From: JAAFHB01 sp037128295
GTDB taxonomy: Bacteria; Bacteroidota; Bacteroidia; Bacteroidales; Prolixibacteraceae
Assembly (NCBI GenBank): GCA_037128295.1
Contig: JBAXWR010000006.1
Location: 1-64,000 of the forward strand
DNA length: 64,000 bases
Direction of reading: 5' to 3'
Position 1 is the stretch's first letter, and each line of letters opens with the position of its first letter. The notes below the pieces were generated by a model. That model saw only the letters and a program-made list of their open reading frames with translations. It searched no databases and was not told the DNA's origin. Of the stretch, positions 36,313 through 44,663 are shown one piece after another. A program made the translations under genes and the position numbers.

Positions 36313-39300
36313 ATGAAAATAACCAAAGGTTGTATTCCACTTAAGTGGGATATTCGAAAAATCTTGCGAATTATGAAAATTACTGTTGTATTGGTATTTG
36401 TTCTGACAGCCTATTCCTTTGCGAATACTTTTGGGCAAAATCAAAAAATCAATCTCTCCATGGAGAACGCATCTTTTAAGGAGATCATCGAACGTTTGGA
36501 GAAAGAGAGCGGCTATTATGTGGTGGTCAAATACAACCAAAACCTTCTCGACAAAAAAGTTGATGCCAATTTTAAAGGGGCAACCGTAACCCAGATTCTG
36601 GACGATCTGTTGAAAGACAGTGGTTTAGGCTATAAAATTATTGATAAGTACATTGCCATCAACTCATTAAGCGAGATAAAATCCGCAGTACAGCAGCAAA
36701 AAGTGTTAAAGGGAAAAGTGACCGATTCCTCAGGTGCTTCTTTACCTGGCGTCTCTGTGGTTGTTAAGGGAACAACCTCCGGTGTGATAACCGATGGAAA
36801 TGGAGCCTACTCGATTTCAAATATTCCTGACAATGCAACCTTACAGTTTTCGTTTGTAGGAATGAAGGCACAGGAAATTGTAGTCGGGGGAAAAACAACC
36901 CTGAATGTGACACTTGCAGAAGATGCCATTGGCATTGAAGAGGTTGTGGCAATTGGCTATGGAACGGTGAAGAAGAGCGACCTTACAGGCGCCGTTGCCT
37001 CTGTAAAAACCAGTGAGCTGCAACAAACTCCGATGACATCGATCGACCAGGGTCTGGTAGGCCGTGCTTCCGGAGTTCAGGTGACCCAAACATCCGGTAT
37101 GCCCGGTGCGGTGGCTTCGATCAGGGTACGTGGTAGCAGTTCCATTCAGGGTGGAAATGAGCCACTTTATGTCATCGACGGATTTCCGGTTTACAATGGG
37201 GGCGGTTTTGGCAATACTGGTGGAAAAGTGCAAATGAGCGGACTTTCAACGGTTAATCCCAGCGATATTGAATCGATAGAAATCCTCAAAGATGCAGCAG
37301 CAACTGCAATTTATGGGGCGCGCGCAGCTAATGGGGTTGTGCTGATTACAACAAAAACCGGTAAAAAGGGGCGCGACATTGTTTCATTTGAGGCTAATTA
37401 TGGAGTCCAGAATGTGTCTAAAAAGATAGATGTTATGGGTGCCCAGGAATATGCAGCCCTTGTTAATGAGGCATATACAAACGACAAATTAACTGCTCCC
37501 TATGATGCAGCAGCGTTGGCAAAAATTGCCTTGTTGGGCAATGGTACCAATTGGCAGAACGAATTGTACAGGGGAGGTAAAACACAGAATTATCAGTTGA
37601 CCTTTTCTGGTGGGGATGAGAAAACATCCTATGCCATTTCAGGAAATTATTTCGACCAGCAAGGTATTGTACTCAAATCCAATTTCAAGCGCTATTCCAC
37701 CCGACTGAATTTTGACCGTAAAATAAATGACGTTTTTAAAATTGGTACCCATTTTTCAATCAGTCATACCATTAACAATGCTGTTCCAACAGATGCAGGT
37801 GGCCAGGACGGTGTCATCACCGGTGCTTTGAAGATGAACCCGATTTTACCTATTTATTCAAACGTTTTAACCGGCGAATATACGCAGGTGAATACCCCCG
37901 GAACATTGGAACCCAACCCGATAGCTACAGCCAAAGAGCAGATTTTCAACAATGCAACAACAAGGTTATTGGGTGACATCAATGGGGAATTTAAAATCAT
38001 TGAAGGCTTAACTGCAAAGGTGACCATGGGTGCTGACATTTTCTATGATAAAGCGAACCAATATACCCCTAACACGATTTATCAATCAAATGGGAAGGCA
38101 ACTGCAACCGTTAGTGTCAATCGCTCAATCAACTGGTTGAACGAAAACACCCTCAACTGGGTAAAGACTTTTAACGACATCCACTCTTTCAATGTGCTGG
38201 CTGGTTTTACGATGCAGCAAAACAATACTGAATACGTGATGGGTTCGGCCTCCGATTTTGTGAATAACATCATGACATACAACAATATGGGTGCAGGGGC
38301 CTTGTACAATCAACCCGGATCATCGGGTATTCAGTGGAACCTGATGTCGTATCTTGCACGTGTCAACTACACTTTTAAAAACCGCTATTTGTTTTCAGCT
38401 AATTCCCGTGTTGATGGTTCCTCGCGATTTGGAACCAACAATAAATATGGTTTCTTCCCCTCAGGTTCATTCGGATGGCGCGTGACAGAAGAAGATTTTA
38501 TGAAATCACTTAAAGCAACGATTTCCAATTTAAAACTAAGGGGTAGCTACGGTTTTACAGGTAATACAGAAATCGGCGTTTACGAATCGCTTGCTACCCT
38601 TGGCAATGCAAGTTGGATGATTGGCAATCAGTTGGTTTCAGGTTTTTATCCCAACAAAATTCCAAACCCCGATTTGAAATGGGAACGCACAGGTCAACTT
38701 GATGTTGGATTGGATCTGGGTATTTTTGACAATCGTCTCCGCTTCACAGCCGACTATTATCGCAAAAAAACAACTGACTTGCTTTATAACGTTTCAATAC
38801 CTGCAGTTTCTGGGTATTCGACAATGCTTAAAAACATAGGGAGTGTTGAAAATAAAGGTGTTGAACTTTCATTGGAAAGCGACAATTTCACTGGCAATTT
38901 TAAATGGACCACAGCTTTCAATATTTCGTTCAACAAAAACAAAGTTTTGGAGCTTGGTGGAGAATCTTACAAAGAAATGCCTGAAGGGGACGGCCACCTG
39001 AAAACAGGTTCGATCCGACGTTTGGTAGTCGGCCAACCGATTGGTGTTTTCTACGGCTACGTTTTTGATGGGATCTTTCAGGATGCAACTGAAACAGCGG
39101 CACAAACTTCCTCAACTTCACCAATTGGGATCGGGTTACGCCGTTACAAGGATTTGAATGGGGACAAAAAGATCGATGCAGTGAACGACAGACGGATCCT
39201 TGGGGATGCCAATCCTGATTTCTTTGGGGGCCTAACAAATACACTTAGCTATAAAGGGCTGGAATTGAATGTATTTGTACAGTATAACTATGGCAATGAA

Positions 39301-39702
39301 CTTTTTAACTACAATGCAATTGAGTTGGAGATGCCTACAGGTGGGCAAAATGTTTACGCCGACCTTGTAAACAGGTGGACACCTACAAATCCAAGTACTG
39401 TTTATCCAAAAGCGAATACAAACCGTGCGGTTTTGGTAAGCGACCATTGGGTGGAAGATGGATCTTACATCAAATTGAAGACACTTTCATTGTCGTACAA
39501 TTTCCCCAATCTCAAAAACAAACACATCCAGGGGGTAAAATTATATGTGACTGGTCAGAACCTTCTGACATTGACCAACTATCGTGGATACGACCCGGAG
39601 GTCAGTTACCGTGGTGCTTCAACATTGGAAGCTGGTGAAGATTTTGGAGGTTATCCTCAGTCCAAAACCTTTATGATGGGCGTTAAAATAGACATGAAAT
39701 AA
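36313..39702 (+). CDS. SusC/RagA-type TonB-dependent outer-membrane receptor with STN domain
   Basis: 1129 aa. The signal region ends at about residue 40 (ITVVLVFVLTAYSFANTFGQ). An STN signalling domain follows at ~45-115 (INLSMENASFKEIIERLEKE), then a carboxypeptidase-regulatory-like Ig domain at ~133-205 (GKVTDSSGASLPGVSVVVKG). Next is the plug with SusC hallmarks LYVIDGFPV and SIEILKDAAATAIYGARAAN. The C-terminal 22-strand barrel ends with KTFMMGVKIDMK. It imports oligosaccharides bound by the lipoprotein SusD encoded 18 bases downstream. The STN domain marks it as a transducer that signals to the FecR/sigma pair upstream. Glycan specificity cannot be read from sequence alone. Confidence 0.95.
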   Translation: MKITKGCIPLKWDIRKILRIMKITVVLVFVLTAYSFANTFGQNQKINLSMENASFKEIIERLEKESGYYVVVKYNQNLLDKKVDANFKGATVTQILDDLLKDSGLGYKIIDKYIAINSLSEIKSAVQQQKVLKGKVTDSSGASLPGVSVVVKGTTSGVITDGNGAYSISNIPDNATLQFSFVGMKAQEIVVGGKTTLNVTLAEDAIGIEEVVAIGYGTVKKSDLTGAVASVKTSELQQTPMTSIDQGLVGRASGVQVTQTSGMPGAVASIRVRGSSSIQGGNEPLYVIDGFPVYNGGGFGNTGGKVQMSGLSTVNPSDIESIEILKDAAATAIYGARAANGVVLITTKTGKKGRDIVSFEANYGVQNVSKKIDVMGAQEYAALVNEAYTNDKLTAPYDAAALAKIALLGNGTNWQNELYRGGKTQNYQLTFSGGDEKTSYAISGNYFDQQGIVLKSNFKRYSTRLNFDRKINDVFKIGTHFSISHTINNAVPTDAGGQDGVITGALKMNPILPIYSNVLTGEYTQVNTPGTLEPNPIATAKEQIFNNATTRLLGDINGEFKIIEGLTAKVTMGADIFYDKANQYTPNTIYQSNGKATATVSVNRSINWLNENTLNWVKTFNDIHSFNVLAGFTMQQNNTEYVMGSASDFVNNIMTYNNMGAGALYNQPGSSGIQWNLMSYLARVNYTFKNRYLFSANSRVDGSSRFGTNNKYGFFPSGSFGWRVTEEDFMKSLKATISNLKLRGSYGFTGNTEIGVYESLATLGNASWMIGNQLVSGFYPNKIPNPDLKWERTGQLDVGLDLGIFDNRLRFTADYYRKKTTDLLYNVSIPAVSGYSTMLKNIGSVENKGVELSLESDNFTGNFKWTTAFNISFNKNKVLELGGESYKEMPEGDGHLKTGSIRRLVVGQPIGVFYGYVFDGIFQDATETAAQTSSTSPIGIGLRRYKDLNGDKKIDAVNDRRILGDANPDFFGGLTNTLSYKGLELNVFVQYNYGNELFNYNAIELEMPTGGQNVYADLVNRWTPTNPSTVYPKANTNRAVLVSDHWVEDGSYIKLKTLSLSYNFPNLKNKHIQGVKLYVTGQNLLTLTNYRGYDPEVSYRGASTLEAGEDFGGYPQSKTFMMGVKIDMK

Positions 39703-39720
39703 TCTAAAAATCTGATAGCA

Positions 39721-41205
39721 ATGAAAAAAGTAACATTATATACCGTTTTAACTTTTCTGTCTGTTTTTTCGTCGTGTTCTTTTTTAGATGAGAACCCGAC
39801 CGACAGATTGGTCGTCAACAATTTCTATTCAAGTGCTAAAGATGCACAGGCTGCTGTCGATGCCGGCTATGCTCAGCTTAATAACCTGTATAACAGGTTA
39901 ATGTATATGTTAGGTGACCTTCCCACCGACGACATGAAAAATGGGTTGGGAATGCCGAATGCCTTCCTGCAGAACCTTGAATTTTTAAGGATAGATTCAC
40001 AGAATACATTTGTTAAGGACATGTGGACCAATTGTTATGCGGGGATTTCGCGATGCAATGCTGCAGTCGAAAATATCCCGAAGGTCACAATGGATGAAGC
40101 ACTTAAAAACAGGTTGATCGGAGAAGCCAAATTTCTTCGTGCCCTCTACTATTTTAACCTTGTCCGTTTTTTTGGTGATGTTCCATTGATCACAAAGCTT
40201 GAATCGATCAGCGATGCAATGGGTCCACGTATTCCCAAAGAACAGATTTATCAACAGATTATTGATGACCTCACCTTTGCGGAAGCCAATCTTCCATTAA
40301 GGAAAGACTATTCAACTAAAGACGAAGGACGTGCAACCAAAGGTGCTGCCAAAATTTTACTTGGAAAAGTTTACCTGACCAAGGGCGATTACGCAAAAGC
40401 AAAAGATAAACTGGCAGAAGTGGTTGAAAGTGAAGCCACCTACGGTTATGGATTGCAGCCCAATTATGCTGATAACTGGAATACCGCCAAAGAAACTGGA
40501 ATTGAGGCTGTTTTCTATCTTGAATATAAGAAAGCACCTTATACTTCCAATGGTGAAATGGGCCTCGCAGGACCTAAATATTCACTTCCCGGAGGAACAA
40601 TTGGAGTAACCGGTTCGAACGAAGCCGACATCCCAACCCGCGAATTGTACGATCAGTTCAGCGCAAAAGACACCCGTCGGGCCAAAAATTTCCGGTTCGA
40701 TTTTACAAACCCCGTTACCGGAAAGGTTTTGACCTCTTCGATCCCGATCTCAGGGAAGTATTGGCAGGATGGCGTTCTTTCGTCAACCGATTGTGATGTT
40801 AATATGCACATCATTCGTTATGCCGATGCGATCTTGATGTATGCTGAAGCCCTTAATGAAACAGGAGATGCAGTAAAATCTTTATTGCAACTTAACCGTG
40901 TCAGAACCCGCGCTTTTGGCGATGTAAGTGGAAATTATTCCACATTGTCGAAAGACGACTTTAAAAAGGCTGTGATCAATGAACGGAGGTTGGAATTTGT
41001 CCATGAGGGAAATCGGTGGTTCGACTTGTCACGGACCGGAACATTCGTTCAGCGCATGAAAGACCATAGTTTATACGAATCTACTGTAGCAGAGAAAATC
41101 AAAACAGATATTGCGGCCAATGTTAAGGAGGCACATTTGCTGATGCCTATCCCACAGTTGGAACTGGATTTGAATCCAGCCCTGAAACAAAATACAGGAT
41201 ATTGA
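39721..41205 (+). CDS. SusD/RagB-type surface glycan-binding lipoprotein
   Basis: 494 aa. The N-terminus has a lipobox (FLSVFSSCSFLDENPTD), with Cys20 the likely lipidated residue exported to the surface. The SusD N-terminal helices (SAKDAQAAVDAGYAQLNNLY), TPR-like repeats (RLIGEAKFLRALYYFNLVRF) and the C-terminal RagB/SusD block (INERRLEFVHEGNRWFDLSR) are all present, so the protein is complete. SusD caps the SusC barrel and delivers glycan. An inverted-repeat element and a new promoter separate it from the sulfatase gene. Confidence 0.95.
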   Translation: MKKVTLYTVLTFLSVFSSCSFLDENPTDRLVVNNFYSSAKDAQAAVDAGYAQLNNLYNRLMYMLGDLPTDDMKNGLGMPNAFLQNLEFLRIDSQNTFVKDMWTNCYAGISRCNAAVENIPKVTMDEALKNRLIGEAKFLRALYYFNLVRFFGDVPLITKLESISDAMGPRIPKEQIYQQIIDDLTFAEANLPLRKDYSTKDEGRATKGAAKILLGKVYLTKGDYAKAKDKLAEVVESEATYGYGLQPNYADNWNTAKETGIEAVFYLEYKKAPYTSNGEMGLAGPKYSLPGGTIGVTGSNEADIPTRELYDQFSAKDTRRAKNFRFDFTNPVTGKVLTSSIPISGKYWQDGVLSSTDCDVNMHIIRYADAILMYAEALNETGDAVKSLLQLNRVRTRAFGDVSGNYSTLSKDDFKKAVINERRLEFVHEGNRWFDLSRTGTFVQRMKDHSLYESTVAEKIKTDIAANVKEAHLLMPIPQLELDLNPALKQNTGY

Positions 41206-41268
41206 TCCGTATTTAATTGATATATATAAATATACTGTAACAAAAGAATCCAATTAACACAAAGGTTT

Positions 41269-41318
41269 GCAAAGAGCGCATCATCATAAAAAAGGCTTTA
41301 TAAGATTGCGTTCTTTGC
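41269..41318. repeat. GCAAAG-type intergenic hairpin after the SusD gene
   Basis: GCAAAGAGCGCA (41269-41280) pairs with TGCGTTCTTTGC (41307-41318): 12 positions with one mismatch and a 26-base loop. It could end the SusCD transcript; it shares its word type with the hairpins near 1890 and 15170. Confidence 0.6.
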
Positions 41319-41324
41319 ATTAAC

Positions 41325-41357
41325 TTTCTGTACCTGGTTGTATAACTTGTATATTTG
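41325..41357 (+). promoter_or_regulatory. Candidate promoter of the sulfatase genes
   Basis: TTTC (41325-41328), a 21-base spacer and TATATTTG (41350-41357) approximate the Bacteroidota consensus. The start codon lies 48 bases downstream at 41405, so the enzymes of this locus may have their own transcript separate from SusCD. Confidence 0.5.
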
Positions 41358-41404
41358 GATTGCATTAATTAGATTTTTAATTGTTTAACACAACATTACC
41401 ACAC

Positions 41405-42868
41405 ATGAACATTCTGCCTCAAATTTCGATTGGTATGTCAATGCTTTTGCCGGGAATAAGTGCATTTGCCCAAACAAGTCCGGCATCAAAAATTAAACAG
41501 CCCAATATCATCCTTATTTTGATGGACGACATGGGCTATGGTGACCTAAGTTGTTATGGGGCAACAGGATATAAAACACCAAATCTGGACAGGATGGCGA
41601 GAACAGGAATCCGGTTTACAAGTTTCCTTTCTGCCCAAGCTGTTTGCAGTGCATCGCGTGCCGGGATTTTAACAGGATGTTATCCCAACCGGCTGGGCAT
41701 TTCGGGCGCCCTTTCCCCAACAGCCGAAATCGGTTTAAACCCTTCGGAGACAACAATTCCAGAGGTACTAAAACAGAAAAATTACAAAACTGGGGCAATC
41801 GGTAAGTGGCATTTGGGGCATCTTCGGCAGTTCCTTCCACTCCAGCAAGGTTTTGACGAATATCTTGGCCTTCCCTATTCGAACGATATGTGGCCGGTGT
41901 ATTTTGACGGGTCCCGGAATTTCCCAAATGAATATGCGAGGAAACTGGCTTTCCCCGAATTGCCGCTGATCAAAAACAACGACAAGATCAGGGAGATGAA
42001 AACCCTTGATGATCAGTCGGAGTTGACAACCATATACACAGAAACAGCCGTTGATTTTATTAACCGGAACAAAAAGAACCCGTTCTTTCTTTACATGGCC
42101 CATTCAATGCCTCATGTCCCGTTGGCGGTTTCCGCTAAATTTAAGGGGAAAAGCAGTCAGGGATTGTATGGCGATGTGATCATGGAAATCGACTGGTCGG
42201 TGGGTGAAGTTATGAAAGCCTTGGAAAAGAATGGGTTGGATAAAAATACACTTGTTGTATTTACCTCAGACAATGGTCCCTGGTTGAATTTTGGGAACAA
42301 TGCCGGATCAACGGGTGGTTTGCGTGAAGGAAAAGGCGCCAGCTTTGAAGGTGGGCAACGCGTCCCCTGTATCATGAAATGGCCTGCACAAATAGCCGGG
42401 GGTACGATCTGCAATAAACTTGCCTCAACAATCGACCTTCTTCCAACATTTGCAGCAATCACCAACTCCACTCTACCAGCAAATAAAATTGATGGCGTGA
42501 ATATTTTACCCCTTTTACTCGGCGACGAAAATGCCAATCCAAGGGAAACCTTCATTTATTACTATCGCAAAAACAGCCTTGAAGCCATCCGGAAAGGTAC
42601 CTGGAAACTGGTTTTTGCCCATCCCGGAAGGACATACATCGGGTTTAAACCAGGAGCCAATGGATTCCCCGGGCCCACAAATGAAAATTTCCAGCATGAA
42701 GAAGGACTATACGACCTCCGCCGCGACCCGGGAGAAAGGTACGATGTGAAAGAATATTATCCTGAAGTTGTGGCCGAGTTGAAAAAACTGGCCGATGAGG
42801 CACGCCTCGACCTCGGCGATGATATCCTGCAGGTCAAAGGGGCAAACATAAGGGAAGTAGGTCATTGA
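41405..42868 (+). CDS. S1-family sulfatase, Cys-type (arylsulfatase-like)
   Basis: 487 aa from the ATG at 41405, signal peptide ending near AFAQ. The alkaline-phosphatase-fold sulfatase core starts with metal ligands DDMGYGD. The formylglycine site is C81-S-A-S-R, a C-x-A-x-R variant of the common C-x-P-S-R, followed by GILTGCYPNRLG. Further metal and active-site blocks are GKWHLGH and FTSDNGPW. Sulfatases of this group remove sulfate esters from glycan residues after Cys81 is converted to formylglycine. No maturase (anSME) gene is in the window. The substrate may be the same sulfated glycan handled by SusCD. Confidence 0.92.
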   Translation: MNILPQISIGMSMLLPGISAFAQTSPASKIKQPNIILILMDDMGYGDLSCYGATGYKTPNLDRMARTGIRFTSFLSAQAVCSASRAGILTGCYPNRLGISGALSPTAEIGLNPSETTIPEVLKQKNYKTGAIGKWHLGHLRQFLPLQQGFDEYLGLPYSNDMWPVYFDGSRNFPNEYARKLAFPELPLIKNNDKIREMKTLDDQSELTTIYTETAVDFINRNKKNPFFLYMAHSMPHVPLAVSAKFKGKSSQGLYGDVIMEIDWSVGEVMKALEKNGLDKNTLVVFTSDNGPWLNFGNNAGSTGGLREGKGASFEGGQRVPCIMKWPAQIAGGTICNKLASTIDLLPTFAAITNSTLPANKIDGVNILPLLLGDENANPRETFIYYYRKNSLEAIRKGTWKLVFAHPGRTYIGFKPGANGFPGPTNENFQHEEGLYDLRRDPGERYDVKEYYPEVVAELKKLADEARLDLGDDILQVKGANIREVGH

Positions 42869-42948
42869 CATTGTAGAAACTTCTCCGACAGGTAAAAATA
42901 ACGTGGAAATAATTGAAATAAAGTTGAAATATTAATTCAAAACAATGT

Positions 42949-44493
42949 ATGAAAAATTACAAGCTGATTTTAGCTTCGCTTGCTTTAACAAGTTGCAATG
43001 TTGCCCAGAAACCCGATCCACTCCAATTGCCCAAACTGGATAAAGGCGGCAAGCCACGCAATGTGGTTTTCATACTCTCGGATGACCATCGGTATGATTA
43101 TATGGGATTTACAGGAAAAGTCCCCTGGTTAAAAACACCGAATATGGACCGTATGGCAAAGGAGGGTGCATACATCAAAAATGCATTTGTAACCACGTCA
43201 CTTAGTTCCCCAAGCCGCGCATCAATTCTGACAGGTCTCTATTCTCATACCCATAAGGTCGTTGACAATTCAGCACCACTTCCCGATGGGTTGACATTCT
43301 TCCCGCAATACTTGCAGGCTGCTGGTTATCAGACTGGTTTTTTTGGTAAATGGCATATGGGAAATGATTCCGGTGATCCGCAGCCAGGGTTTAACCATTG
43401 GGAAGCCTTTCAGGGACAGGGTGAATACTACAATCCACGGATCAATACAAATGGGGTCTGGAAACAATACAAGGACAGTACGTATGTTACCGACCTGCTT
43501 ACCGAACATGCCATCGATTTTATGAAAGGGCAGATCAAAGCAGAAAAACCATTTTTCGTTTATCTTTCTCACAAAGGGGTTCACGATAGTTTCCAACCTG
43601 CGAAACGCCATAAAGGAATGTATGCCGGAAAGGATTTGGTAATCCCCGAATCGTTCAAAACACCTTATTACGGGATCAAGCAACTTCCAACGTTGGATCC
43701 GAAAACCAACAAAGCTGCCGCCGGGAAGGAATATTATGGGGATGATATGGCACCTAATTGGGTCAAAAATCAACGCGAAAGCTGGCATGGCGTGGATTAT
43801 TCCTACCATGGCCGTCCATGGAAAGCTCAGGTCATCAATTATTGTGAAACGTTATTGTCTGTGGATGAAAGCATTGGTTCTGTCCTGGATTTCCTGAAAT
43901 CAGAGGGACTTGAGGACAACACACTCGTTATCTACATGGGCGACAATGGTTTTGCATGGGGAGAACATGGACTGATCGATAAGCGACAATTCTATGAAGA
44001 ATCTGTAAGGGTTCCGATGCTGGCGAGGTGCCCCGATTTGTTCAAGGGCGGTCAGGTGCTGGAAAAAATGGTCCAGAATGTTGACATTGCACCAACAATT
44101 TTATCATGTGCAGGATTGGATAAATCAAAAGAAATGGTGGGGCAGTCATTTATTCCGCTTTTGCAAGGAAAAGAGATTTCATGGCGGAACCGTATCTTTT
44201 ATGAATACTATTGGGAACATGAATTTCCGCAAACCCCAACCATGCATGGTGTCCGTACCGACCAATACAAGTATATCCGTTATTATGGCATCTGGGACAC
44301 CAACGAGTTTTACGATTTGAAAAACGATCCAAACGAAATGCACAACCTGATCGATGTACCGACACTTCAGGACACGATCAAACGATTGAACCACGATTTA
44401 TACGACTGGATGGAAGCGACCGGTGGCATGTATATTCCTTTAAAACGAACCGAACGCCCTCATTTTGACCATCGTAACAAGGGGAATTATTGA
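42949..44493 (+). CDS. S1-family sulfatase, Ser-type lipoprotein
   Basis: 514 aa with a lipoprotein signal (ILASLALTSCN, lipidated Cys near residue 16). The sulfatase core opens with SDDHRYDYMG. The modification site is S86-S-P-S-R90, so formylglycine must come from serine, which needs the radical-SAM anaerobic sulfatase-maturing enzyme. GKWHMGN and MGDNGFAWGEHG supply further active-site residues. It is clearly different from the Cys-type neighbour 80 bases upstream, so the two probably attack different sulfate positions in sequence. A good terminator-like hairpin follows. Confidence 0.92.
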   Translation: MKNYKLILASLALTSCNVAQKPDPLQLPKLDKGGKPRNVVFILSDDHRYDYMGFTGKVPWLKTPNMDRMAKEGAYIKNAFVTTSLSSPSRASILTGLYSHTHKVVDNSAPLPDGLTFFPQYLQAAGYQTGFFGKWHMGNDSGDPQPGFNHWEAFQGQGEYYNPRINTNGVWKQYKDSTYVTDLLTEHAIDFMKGQIKAEKPFFVYLSHKGVHDSFQPAKRHKGMYAGKDLVIPESFKTPYYGIKQLPTLDPKTNKAAAGKEYYGDDMAPNWVKNQRESWHGVDYSYHGRPWKAQVINYCETLLSVDESIGSVLDFLKSEGLEDNTLVIYMGDNGFAWGEHGLIDKRQFYEESVRVPMLARCPDLFKGGQVLEKMVQNVDIAPTILSCAGLDKSKEMVGQSFIPLLQGKEISWRNRIFYEYYWEHEFPQTPTMHGVRTDQYKYIRYYGIWDTNEFYDLKNDPNEMHNLIDVPTLQDTIKRLNHDLYDWMEATGGMYIPLKRTERPHFDHRNKGNY

Positions 44494-44564
44494 GATTGAA
44501 CTGGATAAGTAATGTAATAACAGAATGTTATAAATATCATTAAATCAATACAATTTTTTTAATT

Positions 44565-44604
44565 ATACCCCTTTGCCATTTTGAGGTAAGGGGGTATTTA
44601 TTTT
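44565..44604 (+). terminator. Rho-independent terminator-like hairpin after the Ser-type sulfatase
   Basis: ATACCCCTT (44565-44573) pairs with AAGGGGGTAT (44588-44597) with one bulged G, and is followed by TTATTTTAA. It separates the sulfatases from the downstream kinase gene. Confidence 0.65.
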
Positions 44605-44663
44605 AATGCTATTTTTGGGTAATTAAATGCAAATTTGAAGAAAATTAAACCACTCTTGGAATC

